A DNA stretch of 64,000 nucleotides. Source: Natronorubrum bangense. GTDB taxonomy: Archaea; Halobacteriota; Halobacteria; Halobacteriales; Natrialbaceae. Shown one piece after another: positions 35,463-43,736 of this stretch. Within the stretch, counting starts at the first letter, position 1, and each line of letters starts with the position of its first letter. The stretch is taken from the NCBI RefSeq assembly GCF_004799645.1, contig NZ_CP031305.1, forward strand, positions 2,666,001 through 2,730,000, given 5' to 3'. Both the position numbers and the translations under genes were made by a program. Under the pieces are notes generated by a model. It worked only from the letters and a program-made list of their open reading frames with translations. It had not been told where the DNA came from and did not search any database.

Positions 35463-36806
35463 TCAGGAATCCGACGGCGTAACGGCCTCGATCGATTCGA
35501 TGAGCAGTTCCACGCCGAGGCCGATCTCTCGCTCGGTGACGTCGAGCGGCGGCAACAGTCGCAGTGTTTTGTATCCACAGCCAAGCGTCAACAGGCCCCG
35601 CGAGAACGCTGCCTCGAGGACGGCATCGCGGCGTGCTTTGGTGTCGAACTCGACGGCGAGCATCAGTCCACGACCGCGGACGTCGACGATGGGCTCGAGG
35701 TCGCGTTCCTCGAGGCGGTCACGGAGGTTCCGGCCGCGAATCCGAACGTTCTCGAGAAGGCCCTGTTCGTGGATAATATCGATTGTGAGCACGCCCTGCA
35801 TCGCGGCGATCAGGTCGCCAGCGCCCCACGTCGAGGAGAGCCGGCCCGTCTCTTCGGGGAACAGATCCGAGCGGGAGATCGTCGCACCGACACGTAGCCC
35901 CTTCGCACTGGTGATGACATCGGGTGTGAGATCGAGGTGGTCGATCGCCCATAGCTCGCCCGTACGGCCGATTCCCGACTGGATCTCGTCGGCGATGATT
36001 CTGAGATCGTACCGTTCACGCAGTGTCTCGAGGTCGCGGGCGAACTCGGGGTGGGCGACTCGATAGCCACCTTCGCCCTGGATCGGCTCGAGGATCAGGA
36101 AGGCGATTTCATCAGGATCGATCACGCCGCGGTCTGGGTGGAGCTTGTCAGCGACGACGTTGCCGCCGGGGCCGTCGGTGAGCCAGCGGCGTTCGTACTC
36201 GTCTTGCGTCGCTGGGTAGGGGAGACTGATCACGCCAGGCACTTCGGGAAAGCCGCGTCGATGGGCGGCTTTCGACCGATTGAGCGAAAGCGCGCCGAGC
36301 GTGCGGCCGTGGAAGGCACCCTCGAACGTAAACGCGCGGTGGCCGCCTGCGGCATAACAGATCTTGATGGCGTTTTCGATGGCTTCGGCCCCTGAGTTCG
36401 AGAGGAAGACTCGGTCCATCCCGTAGTGGTCAGTCATCGCAACCAGTCGGTCCATCAACTGCGTTGGGCCGGGAAATTCGGGATCTTCGGGCGGCCCGCT
36501 CCCGCTGACGTAGAAGTCCTGGCCAGCGATCTTCAGCGGATCAACGAGATCGAACTCCCGGAGTTTCTCGCGAAGAATCGGGTTGTTGTAGCCAAGCGGG
36601 GCGGCAGCGACGTGACTCGTAAAATCCAGCAAGACGTTGCCGTCGACGTCGGTACAGAACGGACCGACCGCGTCTGCGCCAGTATCCCAGACGAACTCGT
36701 AGACGTACGTACTTGGAGCGGCAAACTGGTGGTGGTAGTCGACCCACCGTCTGGCTCGCTCGTTGGGAATCGTCTCGACCTGGGGTTCCACCGTGTCGCG
36801 GTCCAT
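35463..36806 (-). CDS. Class III aminotransferase (PLP)
   Basis: 447 aa, fold type I. The PLP lysine is in SAKGLRVGA. Other landmarks are VFLSNSGAEAIENAIKICYAAGGHRAFTFEGAFHGRTLGALSL, the PLP phosphate site, and ADEIQSGIGRTGELWA. Close relatives are 4-aminobutyrate, acetylornithine and omega-amino acid transaminases, and I cannot choose among them. The ATG at 36806 (MDRDTVEPQVETI) fits the family. The frame is open far upstream into the antisense of the next gene. Full length. Confidence 0.9.
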   Translation of the reverse strand: MDRDTVEPQVETIPNERARRWVDYHHQFAAPSTYVYEFVWDTGADAVGPFCTDVDGNVLLDFTSHVAAAPLGYNNPILREKLREFDLVDPLKIAGQDFYVSGSGPPEDPEFPGPTQLMDRLVAMTDHYGMDRVFLSNSGAEAIENAIKICYAAGGHRAFTFEGAFHGRTLGALSLNRSKAAHRRGFPEVPGVISLPYPATQDEYERRWLTDGPGGNVVADKLHPDRGVIDPDEIAFLILEPIQGEGGYRVAHPEFARDLETLRERYDLRIIADEIQSGIGRTGELWAIDHLDLTPDVITSAKGLRVGATISRSDLFPEETGRLSSTWGAGDLIAAMQGVLTIDIIHEQGLLENVRIRGRNLRDRLEERDLEPIVDVRGRGLMLAVEFDTKARRDAVLEAAFSRGLLTLGCGYKTLRLLPPLDVTEREIGLGVELLIESIEAVTPSDS

Positions 36807-36852
36807 ACAGTGTGCTCTATGGTAGCGTGGCTGATATACTCGCTGGCCGAGC

Positions 36853-38145
36853 TCAGAGGATGATGAGAAGCGATGCGAGCCCACCACCGAGCAAGAGCAA
36901 GCCGCTGTAGACCGCGACCTGCTTGCGAAAATCGTGATTCGTCGACGTTGATGCGAGCAGCGCCTTGACGACGATACTCGAGACCGTCGCCAGCAGGATG
37001 GCGATCGTCGCCTCGGCAGCGCCGAGTTGGCCACCCCGATAGAGGACGACCGCCGACGTGGTTGCGCCCGCACTCGAGACGAAGCCACTCGCGACGGCGG
37101 TCGCGTAGAATCCCAGCGTCCCGAACCACGTCTCAGCGAGCGATCCGAAGACGAGAACGACGAGGAAGACGGCACCGAACGCCAGTGCATTTTTCATCGA
37201 GAACGGGCTCTCGAGTTCGATTGGTCCTGATTCACGCCAGTCAGCGGTGATGACGGCGATCGCGAACGCGATCAGGATCACGGCCCCGAGTGGAACGATC
37301 GCCTCGAGGAGGATCGCTGTCTCCCCACCCATAGTAAACCCCACTGCGATCGCGAGGTTTCGTGCGGCCATCGCTGCGTTTGCGAGCAAGATCGCTGCGA
37401 CGGCATACGAGGCGGCTGCCGGTCGCTGGCGGACGTGATCGAGCATCGTGCCGACGACGGCCGTCGACGAGGCGAGTCCACCAAAAAATCCCGTCACGGC
37501 GATCCCTCGGCCGCCGTAGGTCGAGACGATCGCATAGTTGGCGATGCCGATCCCCGCGACGGCGACGACCATCAGCCAGATCACCTGTGGCTCGAGCGGG
37601 AGGACCAATCCACCGAACTCGAGGGCAATCTCAGCGGGCAACAGCGGGTAGATGACGAACGCCAGAATGGCGAACTCAGTGGTCGAGCGCATCTCTTCGC
37701 GGGACAGTCCCCACGCGAACTCGTGGAGTTCTCGTTTGAGGACGAGCAACAGCGACGAGAGCACGGCGACGGTGACACCTTCGATGATGAATCCGGAAGC
37801 GACCAGCACACCGACGCTGTAAGCGACGAGCATCGAAACGGAGGTCGTCAGCGAGAGTCCGGTGTCATCATCGCTCAACAACCCTTGAACCGCCAGCAAC
37901 ACACCCTGGATAATGACGAGCACACCGCCGAGGACGAGGAGCCCTTCACCGATATCCGTCTCGATGGCAAACAGCGTAAACACTGCTCCAAGGAGACTGA
38001 TCAGCGAGAACGTCCGAATGCCGGCGGACTTCTGGGACCACTCGCGCTCTAAGCCCAGAAACATACCGAGCGCGCCAGCAAGCGCGATCCGGACGACTGT
38101 ATTGTCTAGCGACGCATCGACGAGTTGCAACGAGACCTCGCTCAC
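36853..38145 (-). CDS. MgtC/SapB and DUF4010 family membrane protein
   Basis: 430 aa with about 12 membrane segments. The N-terminal MgtC-like domain (LGMFLGLEREWSQKSAGIRTFSLISLLGAVFTLFA) is followed by the DUF4010 half (GFFGGLASSTAVVGTMLDHV, SAGATTSAVVLYRGGQLGAAEATIAIL). It belongs to a family of presumed Mg2+-related transporters or regulators; the function is unproven in archaea. The start at 38145 and the C-terminal LLLLGGGLASLLIIL are consistent with the whole length of the family. Confidence 0.85.
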   Translation of the reverse strand: MSEVSLQLVDASLDNTVVRIALAGALGMFLGLEREWSQKSAGIRTFSLISLLGAVFTLFAIETDIGEGLLVLGGVLVIIQGVLLAVQGLLSDDDTGLSLTTSVSMLVAYSVGVLVASGFIIEGVTVAVLSSLLLVLKRELHEFAWGLSREEMRSTTEFAILAFVIYPLLPAEIALEFGGLVLPLEPQVIWLMVVAVAGIGIANYAIVSTYGGRGIAVTGFFGGLASSTAVVGTMLDHVRQRPAAASYAVAAILLANAAMAARNLAIAVGFTMGGETAILLEAIVPLGAVILIAFAIAVITADWRESGPIELESPFSMKNALAFGAVFLVVLVFGSLAETWFGTLGFYATAVASGFVSSAGATTSAVVLYRGGQLGAAEATIAILLATVSSIVVKALLASTSTNHDFRKQVAVYSGLLLLGGGLASLLIIL

Positions 38146-38242
38146 TGTGGCCAGTTCATCACGATCATATATAAGCAGCGTGTCGAAGCTGGGGATCCGT
38201 CCTCAAGCACGGTGTCACTGGTACCGTGGGGTTCGAGCTCCA

Positions 38243-38515
38243 TCACTCTCGGCGCTCACGAAGACGACGGCCATCCCGCGGGCAGTAGTCGTACGCCGAC
38301 TCAGTCGTCTGAAACGAACACTCAGGACAGTCTTTCACGGTCGATATCTGGCGCTGTTCGTCGTCATCTCCCGACCGTCCCCAGCCGAAGATGATCGGGA
38401 CGAACGGGAGAAACAACAGGAACAGCGCCGTCTCGAAGAAGATCCAGGCGGCGGCGCTCACCGTAACGCCGACTGCCAGCCCCGCAAGCGCGGTAACCGT
38501 TCGTGACCGAACCAC
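38243..38515 (-). CDS. Small membrane protein with C-terminal zinc ribbon
   Basis: 90 aa. Two membrane segments (VTALAGLAVGVTVSAAAWIFF, LFLLFLPFVPIIFGW) precede a Cys-rich tail (CPECSFQTTESAYDYCPRDG) with three Cys forming a treble-clef/zinc-ribbon-like site. The gene starts three bases after the stop of the PadR gene, so the two form one operon and the small protein may be the regulator's partner or target. Confidence 0.7.
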   Translation of the reverse strand: MVRSRTVTALAGLAVGVTVSAAAWIFFETALFLLFLPFVPIIFGWGRSGDDDEQRQISTVKDCPECSFQTTESAYDYCPRDGRRLRERRE

Positions 38516-38518
38516 GCC

Positions 38519-38794
38519 CTACAACTCGACGTACTGCGCTTCCCACTCTCGACGTGCCTCGAGCTCTCGGCGGCCACGACGGGTGAGCGTATAGAAGTTC
38601 GTTCGGCGGTCGCGTCGTCCCTTCTCGACGAGGCCTTTGTCGACGAGCGTGTCGAGGTTTGGGTAGAGGCGGCCGTGATGGATCTCTTTCTCGTAGTAGT
38701 TCTCGAGTTCCTCTTTGATTGCCAGTCCGTGCGGTTCTTCCTCGCCGGCGATCACGTACAGCAAGTCCCGCTGGAATCCTGTCAGGTCGTACAT
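38519..38794 (-). CDS. PadR-family transcriptional regulator
   Basis: 91 aa. The PadR wHTH is visible (LTGFQRDLLYVIAGEEEPHGLAIKEELENYYEKEIHHGRLYPNLDTLVDKGLVEKG), with the wing RRTNFYTLTRRGRRELEARR. It lacks the long C-terminal dimerisation helix of large PadR proteins (short haloarchaeal type). It is the first gene of an operon with the small zinc-ribbon membrane protein. The inverted repeat ATTGG/CCAAT (38793-38797 and 38805-38809) overlaps the start codon and could be its own operator. Confidence 0.88.
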   Translation of the reverse strand: MYDLTGFQRDLLYVIAGEEEPHGLAIKEELENYYEKEIHHGRLYPNLDTLVDKGLVEKGRRDRRTNFYTLTRRGRRELEARREWEAQYVEL

Positions 38795-39253
38795 TGGGAA
38801 AGTACCAATCGCACTTACTGTCGAATTTTAATAAGGCTATCGGGTTGTTTCGATCGAAACCGGGATATTACCGATGAGAATCGGCGTCTCGACCGTTCTC
38901 GAATGATAATCATGATGAGGGGTTCGAAGCAGCGCATGCATAATGCGGAAGTCATGTTTACAGTCCATCTGGATCGTTTCTGGAGAATTATAACAGCAGA
39001 TTTCGTACACGAGGCTGCCGAATCGAGACTCAACGAACGTATCGATAGCACAGCCGCTACGCAGTAGTTTTAGTTGGAAACAGGAAAGCAGATCGCGTGA
39101 CGGAAAAATGTCACGCGATCGCTTGCCGCCCTGAATTGGTCCCCGCTGACGCTTCGGCCCTCCAAGCGAAGCGTCACGTGACAGATTCTGCCGAGTGTAC
39201 TTAAAGCTAACGACACCGGACTGAGTTGTGATACGTTTCGTACGTGACTGGAT
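38795..39253. other. Intergenic region with two strong hairpins
   Basis: No gene is seen in 459 bp. The PadR promoter (TTATTAAAAT on the minus strand near 38826-38835) is at one end. The striking content is a pair of perfect inverted repeats at 39091-39120 and 39147-39176. Confidence 0.6.
39091..39176. repeat. Tandem pair of long perfect inverted repeats
   Basis: Hairpin A: GATCGCGTGAC (39091-39101), 8-nt loop, GTCACGCGATC (39110-39120). Hairpin B: TGACGCTTCG (39147-39156), 10-nt loop, CGAAGCGTCA (39167-39176). Both stems are perfect (11 and 10 bp) and share TGAC/GTCA sequences. They lie downstream of a 48-aa gene on the minus strand and could be a structured 3' region, a small RNA or an attachment/repeat element. 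Function unknown. Confidence 0.7.
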
Positions 39254-39400
39254 TCAAATATGCTCTTCCTCGAGGACCCAGCCAAGCGCACGTTTGTAAT
39301 ACGTGAACATCTCTCTAACGCCGTCGTGGCGCATCTCCTCGCTCTCGAGGTGTTCTTTGAGAAACTCGTACTGCTCGCGGATTTCGTCTTCGTCTCGCAT
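39254..39400 (-). CDS. 48-aa acidic small protein
   Basis: From the ATG at 39400 it encodes RDEDEIREQYEFLKEHLESE followed by EMRHDGVREMFTYYKRALGWVLEEEH, a charged, helical, cytoplasmic peptide of typical haloarchaeal composition. The longer in-frame reading upstream of this Met looks noncoding. It resembles conserved small hypothetical proteins in this class. Function unknown. The 3' region contains the pair of inverted repeats at 39091-39176. Confidence 0.65.
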   Translation of the reverse strand: MRDEDEIREQYEFLKEHLESEEMRHDGVREMFTYYKRALGWVLEEEHI

Positions 39401-39901
39401 ATGCGCTGTTACACGCCGAAAGCGCAAAAAAGGTCGCCGAAACGAAACCACAGGAACGCGATACATCAGTGTCGTGGATGTTCCAGACGAGATTAATGCC
39501 TCAACACCCAGTGCAGTCGGCAAAATAATACGTAATTGGGCGCTTGTGCTGTCGCTCACGCTGTCTCTTTCACGGAGAAGCCGCTGGTTTGAATCGACAA
39601 CAGTTGTGTAAACAGTTCACAGGGGCAGAGCTGGTCCCCCTACCTGTCCCGGCGGAACAACCACTCGTGTCGCTCGAGTGCCCTCGGCGCTGACTAACCG
39701 TCCATCCAACAACTCCACACGTTTGAAATGTCGTTCATTACGGGCCGATGATCCAAGACTCTGGATGATGGCAGCGTCTTCGATCGCAGCCGCTATGATG
39801 ATATCGCGTCGGAAAAAGGGGCACGGCAGCCGATCAGCCGATCAGCCGCCCGGCGTTCGTTCGATCACCGCGTCGCGCTCGAGGAACGGAACGATAGCCG
39901 A
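39401..39901. other. Intergenic region, no gene found
   Basis: About 500 bp without a convincing gene. Minor features are an imperfect inverted repeat AGGGG/CCCCT near 39620-39640 and a direct repeat of cagccgat near 39830. A GGTTTGAATC at about 39589 resembles a tRNA T-arm, but no cloverleaf can be built around it. Confidence 0.5.
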
Positions 39902-40558
39902 TTAGATGTCGTCGTCGTTATCGTCCATCTCGTCGTTGTCGTCCATCTCGTCGTCTTCGCCGAGCGTGAGCGTCAGTTCCTCGTCGTCGCCATCGATTTC
40001 GACTTCGTCTTCGGCCTCTTCGCCTTCGAACTCGGCGGTGACCATGTACTCGCCGTCCTCGAGGTCGTCGAATTCGACCTGACCGTCTTCGTCAGTTTCA
40101 TCTTCTCGTGGGAACTCGTCATCGTCCATCTCTTCGTCATCGTCCTCATCATCCATCTCCTCGTCATCGTCTTCATCTTCCATCTCGTCGTCGTCATCCA
40201 TCTCCTCGTCATCGTCTTCATCTTCCATCTCGTCGTCGTCATCCATCTCCTCATCGTCCATCTCGTCGTCTTCCTCGTCCATCTCCTCATCGTCCATCTC
40301 GTCGAGTTCGACCATCGCACCCTCAACGGGCTCTTCGTCCTCGTCCTCGACGGTCACCGTGAGCATGTACGTCCCGTTTTCGTCGTCGTCCACCATGTCG
40401 TCGTCTTCGTCATCCACCATGTCGTCGTCTTCGTCTTCGACGGGATCTTCTTCATCCACGTCATCATTGCCGTTATCTGCACAGCCAGCGAGTACGAGTG
40501 CACTTGCGGTACCTGCAGCGGCAACGAACTTGCGTCGGTTGAGTCTTGGATCGGACAT
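39902..40558 (-). CDS. Tat lipoprotein with D/E/M-rich tandem repeats inside a beta-sandwich
   Basis: 218 aa. The twin-arginine signal (NRRKFVAAAGTASALVLAGC) ends in a good lipobox with Cys, so it is lipid-anchored and extracytoplasmic. Two parts of a carboxypeptidase-regulatory/CNA-B-like beta-sandwich are recognisable: YMLTVTVEDEDEEPVEGAMVELDE and DEDGQVEFDDLEDGEYMVTAEFEGEEAEDEVEI. Between them stands a long run of DDDEM/EDEDDDEE units that replaces a loop. The repeats are near identical at DNA level. It may bind divalent cations. Function unknown. Confidence 0.72.
   Translation of the reverse strand: MSDPRLNRRKFVAAAGTASALVLAGCADNGNDDVDEEDPVEDEDDDMVDDEDDDMVDDDENGTYMLTVTVEDEDEEPVEGAMVELDEMDDEEMDEEDDEMDDEEMDDDDEMEDEDDDEEMDDDDEMEDEDDDEEMDDEDDDEEMDDDEFPREDETDEDGQVEFDDLEDGEYMVTAEFEGEEAEDEVEIDGDDEELTLTLGEDDEMDDNDEMDDNDDDI
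40120..40310 (-). repeat. Tandem coding repeats, Asp/Glu/Met
   Basis: Short DNA units (catctcctcgtcatcgtc and related) repeat across about 190 bp and encode DDEEM/DEDDD units within the lipoprotein. They resemble slippage-prone microsatellite repeats. Confidence 0.7.
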
Positions 40559-40774
40559 ATCTCTGGATAGGACGTTCCCGCTGGTTTCATTGCGGCCTGC
40601 AACTGCCGTCCGTTAATGACCTATTGAACAGCATGACTGGCTGCATGATACTCACTGATTTTGTACCGTTTGATGGGTAAATCCCGTGTAGCTCCGAGTA
40701 ACCATCAGCCGTCGTTGGATTTCGGCTTATCGTCTATTCATAAAGCAATTGTAGTATCAGGACCATGTTCACGT

Positions 40775-41794
40775 GTGAAACGACGGATCGCCCTCGGGTT
40801 CGCGTTTGCCCTCCTCCTCCTCGTCCTCCTGATCAACGCGATCGGTGGCCAGAACGTTCTGGATGAGCTTTCGAAGGCTGACTATCGAGTGCTTGGTCTC
40901 GGTCTCCTTTCGGGCGCGCTCGCGCTGACGTTCCGTGGCCTGGTTTGGGCACGGTTCATCGCACTGATCGACGAAACGATGCCACGCAGACGGATTGGTG
41001 AAGTCTTTCTGACTGCGATGTTCGTAAAGTACGTCACTCCCTACGGACAGCTCGCAACCGAACCGTTCGTTGCCTATCTGGTCTCGCGCGACGGAGAGAT
41101 GGCCTACGAAGACGGCCTCGCCAGTATCCTGTCCGCAGATCTGTTAAACTACGTCCCCTACTACACGTTCGGCTTTCTGGCTCTGGGAATGATCGCAGCC
41201 GGCGGCACCCTCAGAGACGGCATGGGCACGCAGTTTGTCGCGTTCGCCTCCTTGTTTCTCGTCGTCGTGGGCGTCGTCTACATCGCCGTTCAGCAGCCAG
41301 CGATCGTCTACCGACTCGTTCTCGGCATCACCGGCCTCTGCCGTCGCGTCGTCGGCCGGGTTACCACCCGGTTCGACGAACAGCTCTCTCCCGACGCCGT
41401 CCGGCCCCGGCTGGATGGGTTCTACACCACAGTCGAAACGATCACAGCCGATAAACGCACACTCGTGATCGCAACCGTCTACGCCCATCTCGGGATGGCT
41501 TTCCTAATGCTTCCCATCTATATCGGTGCACTCGCGTTGGGCTATCAGCTCGCCTTCCCCGTAGTCGCCCTTGTCGTCGCACTCGGAAAGCTGGGCGCTG
41601 TCGTTCCCGCCCCTGGCGGCACCGGCGGCGTCGAGGTGATTGTCACGGCTGGACTCACCACACTCGGTCAGCTCGAGCCAGCTGCTGCAGTGACGATTGC
41701 ACTCATCTACCGGCTCTGTACGTACTGGCTCACGATCGGAATCGGTGGGCTCTCCGCCGCGAGACTGCTCGTCGCGCGTCCCACGGACAACTGA
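40775..41794 (+). CDS. Flippase-like / LPG synthase transmembrane-domain protein (UPF0104)
   Basis: About 339 aa from a GTG at 40775, with eight or more membrane segments. It carries the UPF0104/AglD-type pattern: LLLLVLLINAIGGQNVLDELSKADYRVLGLGLLSGALALTFRGLVWARFI, and the C-terminal block LGAVVPAPGGTGGVEVIVTAGL. Relatives act as lipid flippases or phosphatidylglycerol lysyltransferase membrane domains. The substrate here is unknown. The frame is open back to an ATG at 40661, but that extension has no family similarity. It follows the lipoprotein gene divergently. Confidence 0.82.
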   Translation: MKRRIALGFAFALLLLVLLINAIGGQNVLDELSKADYRVLGLGLLSGALALTFRGLVWARFIALIDETMPRRRIGEVFLTAMFVKYVTPYGQLATEPFVAYLVSRDGEMAYEDGLASILSADLLNYVPYYTFGFLALGMIAAGGTLRDGMGTQFVAFASLFLVVVGVVYIAVQQPAIVYRLVLGITGLCRRVVGRVTTRFDEQLSPDAVRPRLDGFYTTVETITADKRTLVIATVYAHLGMAFLMLPIYIGALALGYQLAFPVVALVVALGKLGAVVPAPGGTGGVEVIVTAGLTTLGQLEPAAAVTIALIYRLCTYWLTIGIGGLSAARLLVARPTDN

Positions 41795-41873
41795 GCCACT
41801 GGCAGCCATCGGTCACTCGCTCTCGTCATGGAACTCCGGTGTGGTTTTTGGGCACCCGCCCGTAGTGACACCC

Positions 41874-42599
41874 ATGAAAGTCCGGGGTGAGCGCGAGTGC
41901 AAGGAGTGTGGGACTCGATGGTCGTACTACGAAACCGGCAGCGTGGGCTGTCCGGCCTGTGGAAGTCTCCGGAGTGTTGGCATCGACGAACGCACCGAAC
42001 ACACCGATCTGCAAGTGTCGTTCGATCTCACGCAGGTTCGCAACGCGATCGACGATATCTCGACCAACGATCTCGCTGCTCGAGCCCGTGCGGAGTGTCG
42101 TGAGTACATCCGCCGCCGTGGCTTCGTCAACGCCGGCACGCTTCGAGAACTCGACGACACCTACCTCGCTGCCAGCGAACTCCGACACGTCGCCGACATC
42201 GTCGGCCGCGATCGCCGTCTCGAGGAGCGCGAAGAACTCTATTTCCTCTCGTTGCTTCGTGACGCAGACACGGGTGAGCGGCCGCCTGCCGCCGAAATCC
42301 CGCCGACCCTCCAAGGTGCCCGTGGACTCGCTGCTGCAAACGCCGTCCGCGAGTACCGCCGCGACGTCCGAACGTGGGCCGAGGACCGCGAGTTGACGAG
42401 TGCCGAGCGAAGCGCGCTCGAGACACTTGGGGAACACGTCACCCGCATCCGAATGCTCGATGGAGACGTCGACCCGCAGACGGCCGACCGGCTGATTGAG
42501 GCGACTCGTGACCTCGCAAACGGGCTTCGAGGTGACGAGCTGGCGTTTACGCAGGCCCAAAACAGGCTCGAGAGTCTCGAGTTCGACGAAATCGCGTAG
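41874..42599 (+). CDS. Conserved haloarchaeal protein with N-terminal zinc ribbon (DUF7117)
   Basis: 241 aa. An N-terminal zinc ribbon (CKECGTRWSYYETGSVGCPACGS, four Cys) is followed by a helical domain (NAIDDISTNDLAARARAECREYIRRRGFV, AASELRHVADIVGRDRRLEEREELYFLSLLRDA). The pattern matches the haloarchaeal DUF7117 family. It is cytoplasmic. The ATG at 41874 begins directly at the zinc ribbon and is preferred to an open frame upstream. It stands convergent with folD. Function unknown. Confidence 0.78.
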   Translation: MKVRGERECKECGTRWSYYETGSVGCPACGSLRSVGIDERTEHTDLQVSFDLTQVRNAIDDISTNDLAARARAECREYIRRRGFVNAGTLRELDDTYLAASELRHVADIVGRDRRLEEREELYFLSLLRDADTGERPPAAEIPPTLQGARGLAAANAVREYRRDVRTWAEDRELTSAERSALETLGEHVTRIRMLDGDVDPQTADRLIEATRDLANGLRGDELAFTQAQNRLESLEFDEIA

Positions 42600-42609
42600 A
42601 AACGGCGGC

Positions 42610-43503
42610 TCAGGGCAGGTCGACGTCGATCTCTTCCTGCAGGCTTGCGGCTTTGACCGTGTTGTAGAGCAACATCGCGCGCGTCATCGGCCCGACGCCA
42701 CCGGGAACGGGGGTGATCGCGCTGGCGGGCTCTTTCGCGCTTTCGAACTCGACGTCGCCGACGAGTTCGTAGCCTTTCTCGGTGTCGGCGTCGACGCGGT
42801 TGACGCCGACGTCGATGACGACCGTTCCCTCGCTGATCATCGAGCCGTCGATGAGTTCGGGGACGCCGACAGCAGCGACGACGACATCCGCACTGCGAGT
42901 CTTCGCGGCGAGGTCGTCAGTTCGGGAGTGACAGACGGTCACCGTCGCGTTGCCGTCGTCGGCTTTCTGGATCAGTAGGTTGGCGAGGGGTTTGCCGACG
43001 ATATCCGAGCGACCGACGATCGTCACGTCTTTGCCCTCGGTGTCGACGTCGGCGGACTCGAGCAATTTCTGGACGCCGTGGGGCGTGCAGGGGCGGAACC
43101 GGGCGTCGCCAGCGACGAGTCGGCCGACGTTTTCGGGGTGGAAGCCGTCGACGTCCTTCGCGGGGTCGACACGGCGGATAACCTCCCGATAATCGACGTG
43201 ATCGGGGACGGGGGCCTGGACGATGTAGCCGTGAACGTCGTCGTTGTCGTTGAGATCGGCGATGGTGTCGTACAACTCCTCGGCTGGGGCGTCACCGGCG
43301 ACGTCGACGTGGTGGCTCTCGATGCCGACCTCCTCGCAGTCGCGCTGTTTCATGTTGACGTACGTCTGGCTGGCCGGGTCGTCACCCATCAGGACGGTCG
43401 CGAGGCCGGGTCGAGCGCCTGCGTCGGCGAGCGTCTCGATTGCGTCTGTCAGATCGTCACGAATTTCGCTTGCGACGGCGTTGCCGTCGATGATCTCGGT
43501 CAT
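42610..43503 (-). CDS. folD: Methylene-THF dehydrogenase/cyclohydrolase
   Basis: 297 aa. FolD interconverts 5,10-methylene-, methenyl- and 10-formyl-THF. Recognisable sites are GDDPASQTYVNMKQRDCEEVGI (with the catalytic Lys), YIVQAPVPDHVD, the NADP site VTIVGRSDIVGKPLANLLI and the C-terminal PGGVGPMTRAMLLYNTV. Complete. With glyA 1.6 kb away on the same strand it supplies one-carbon units. The end lies 10 bp from the convergent DUF7117 gene. Confidence 0.96.
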   Translation of the reverse strand: MTEIIDGNAVASEIRDDLTDAIETLADAGARPGLATVLMGDDPASQTYVNMKQRDCEEVGIESHHVDVAGDAPAEELYDTIADLNDNDDVHGYIVQAPVPDHVDYREVIRRVDPAKDVDGFHPENVGRLVAGDARFRPCTPHGVQKLLESADVDTEGKDVTIVGRSDIVGKPLANLLIQKADDGNATVTVCHSRTDDLAAKTRSADVVVAAVGVPELIDGSMISEGTVVIDVGVNRVDADTEKGYELVGDVEFESAKEPASAITPVPGGVGPMTRAMLLYNTVKAASLQEEIDVDLP

Positions 43504-43736
43504 TACTCGAGTGGGTGGCCGCGAGGCTAATCAACCCTCGGGTTCGTGCGCAGAACCGGTGTCGAAACCGGGGTTAGTACCCACGAACGTGGATATGTTT
43601 AGCCGAATCGTTCCTCAAGGAACGCAACGGTCGTCTCGGTGACCGGGCCAGATCATCCGAGGGGAGACGTGTAGCCCGTTGCCGCGCGGCGATCCAGCCG
43701 GGCGCTGAGCAGGTTCTCGAGCGAGCGATGGGCAGG

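Noticed and set aside
39580..39600. tRNA-like T-arm (GGTTTGAATC)
   Set aside because: No acceptor, D or anticodon stem can be folded around it.
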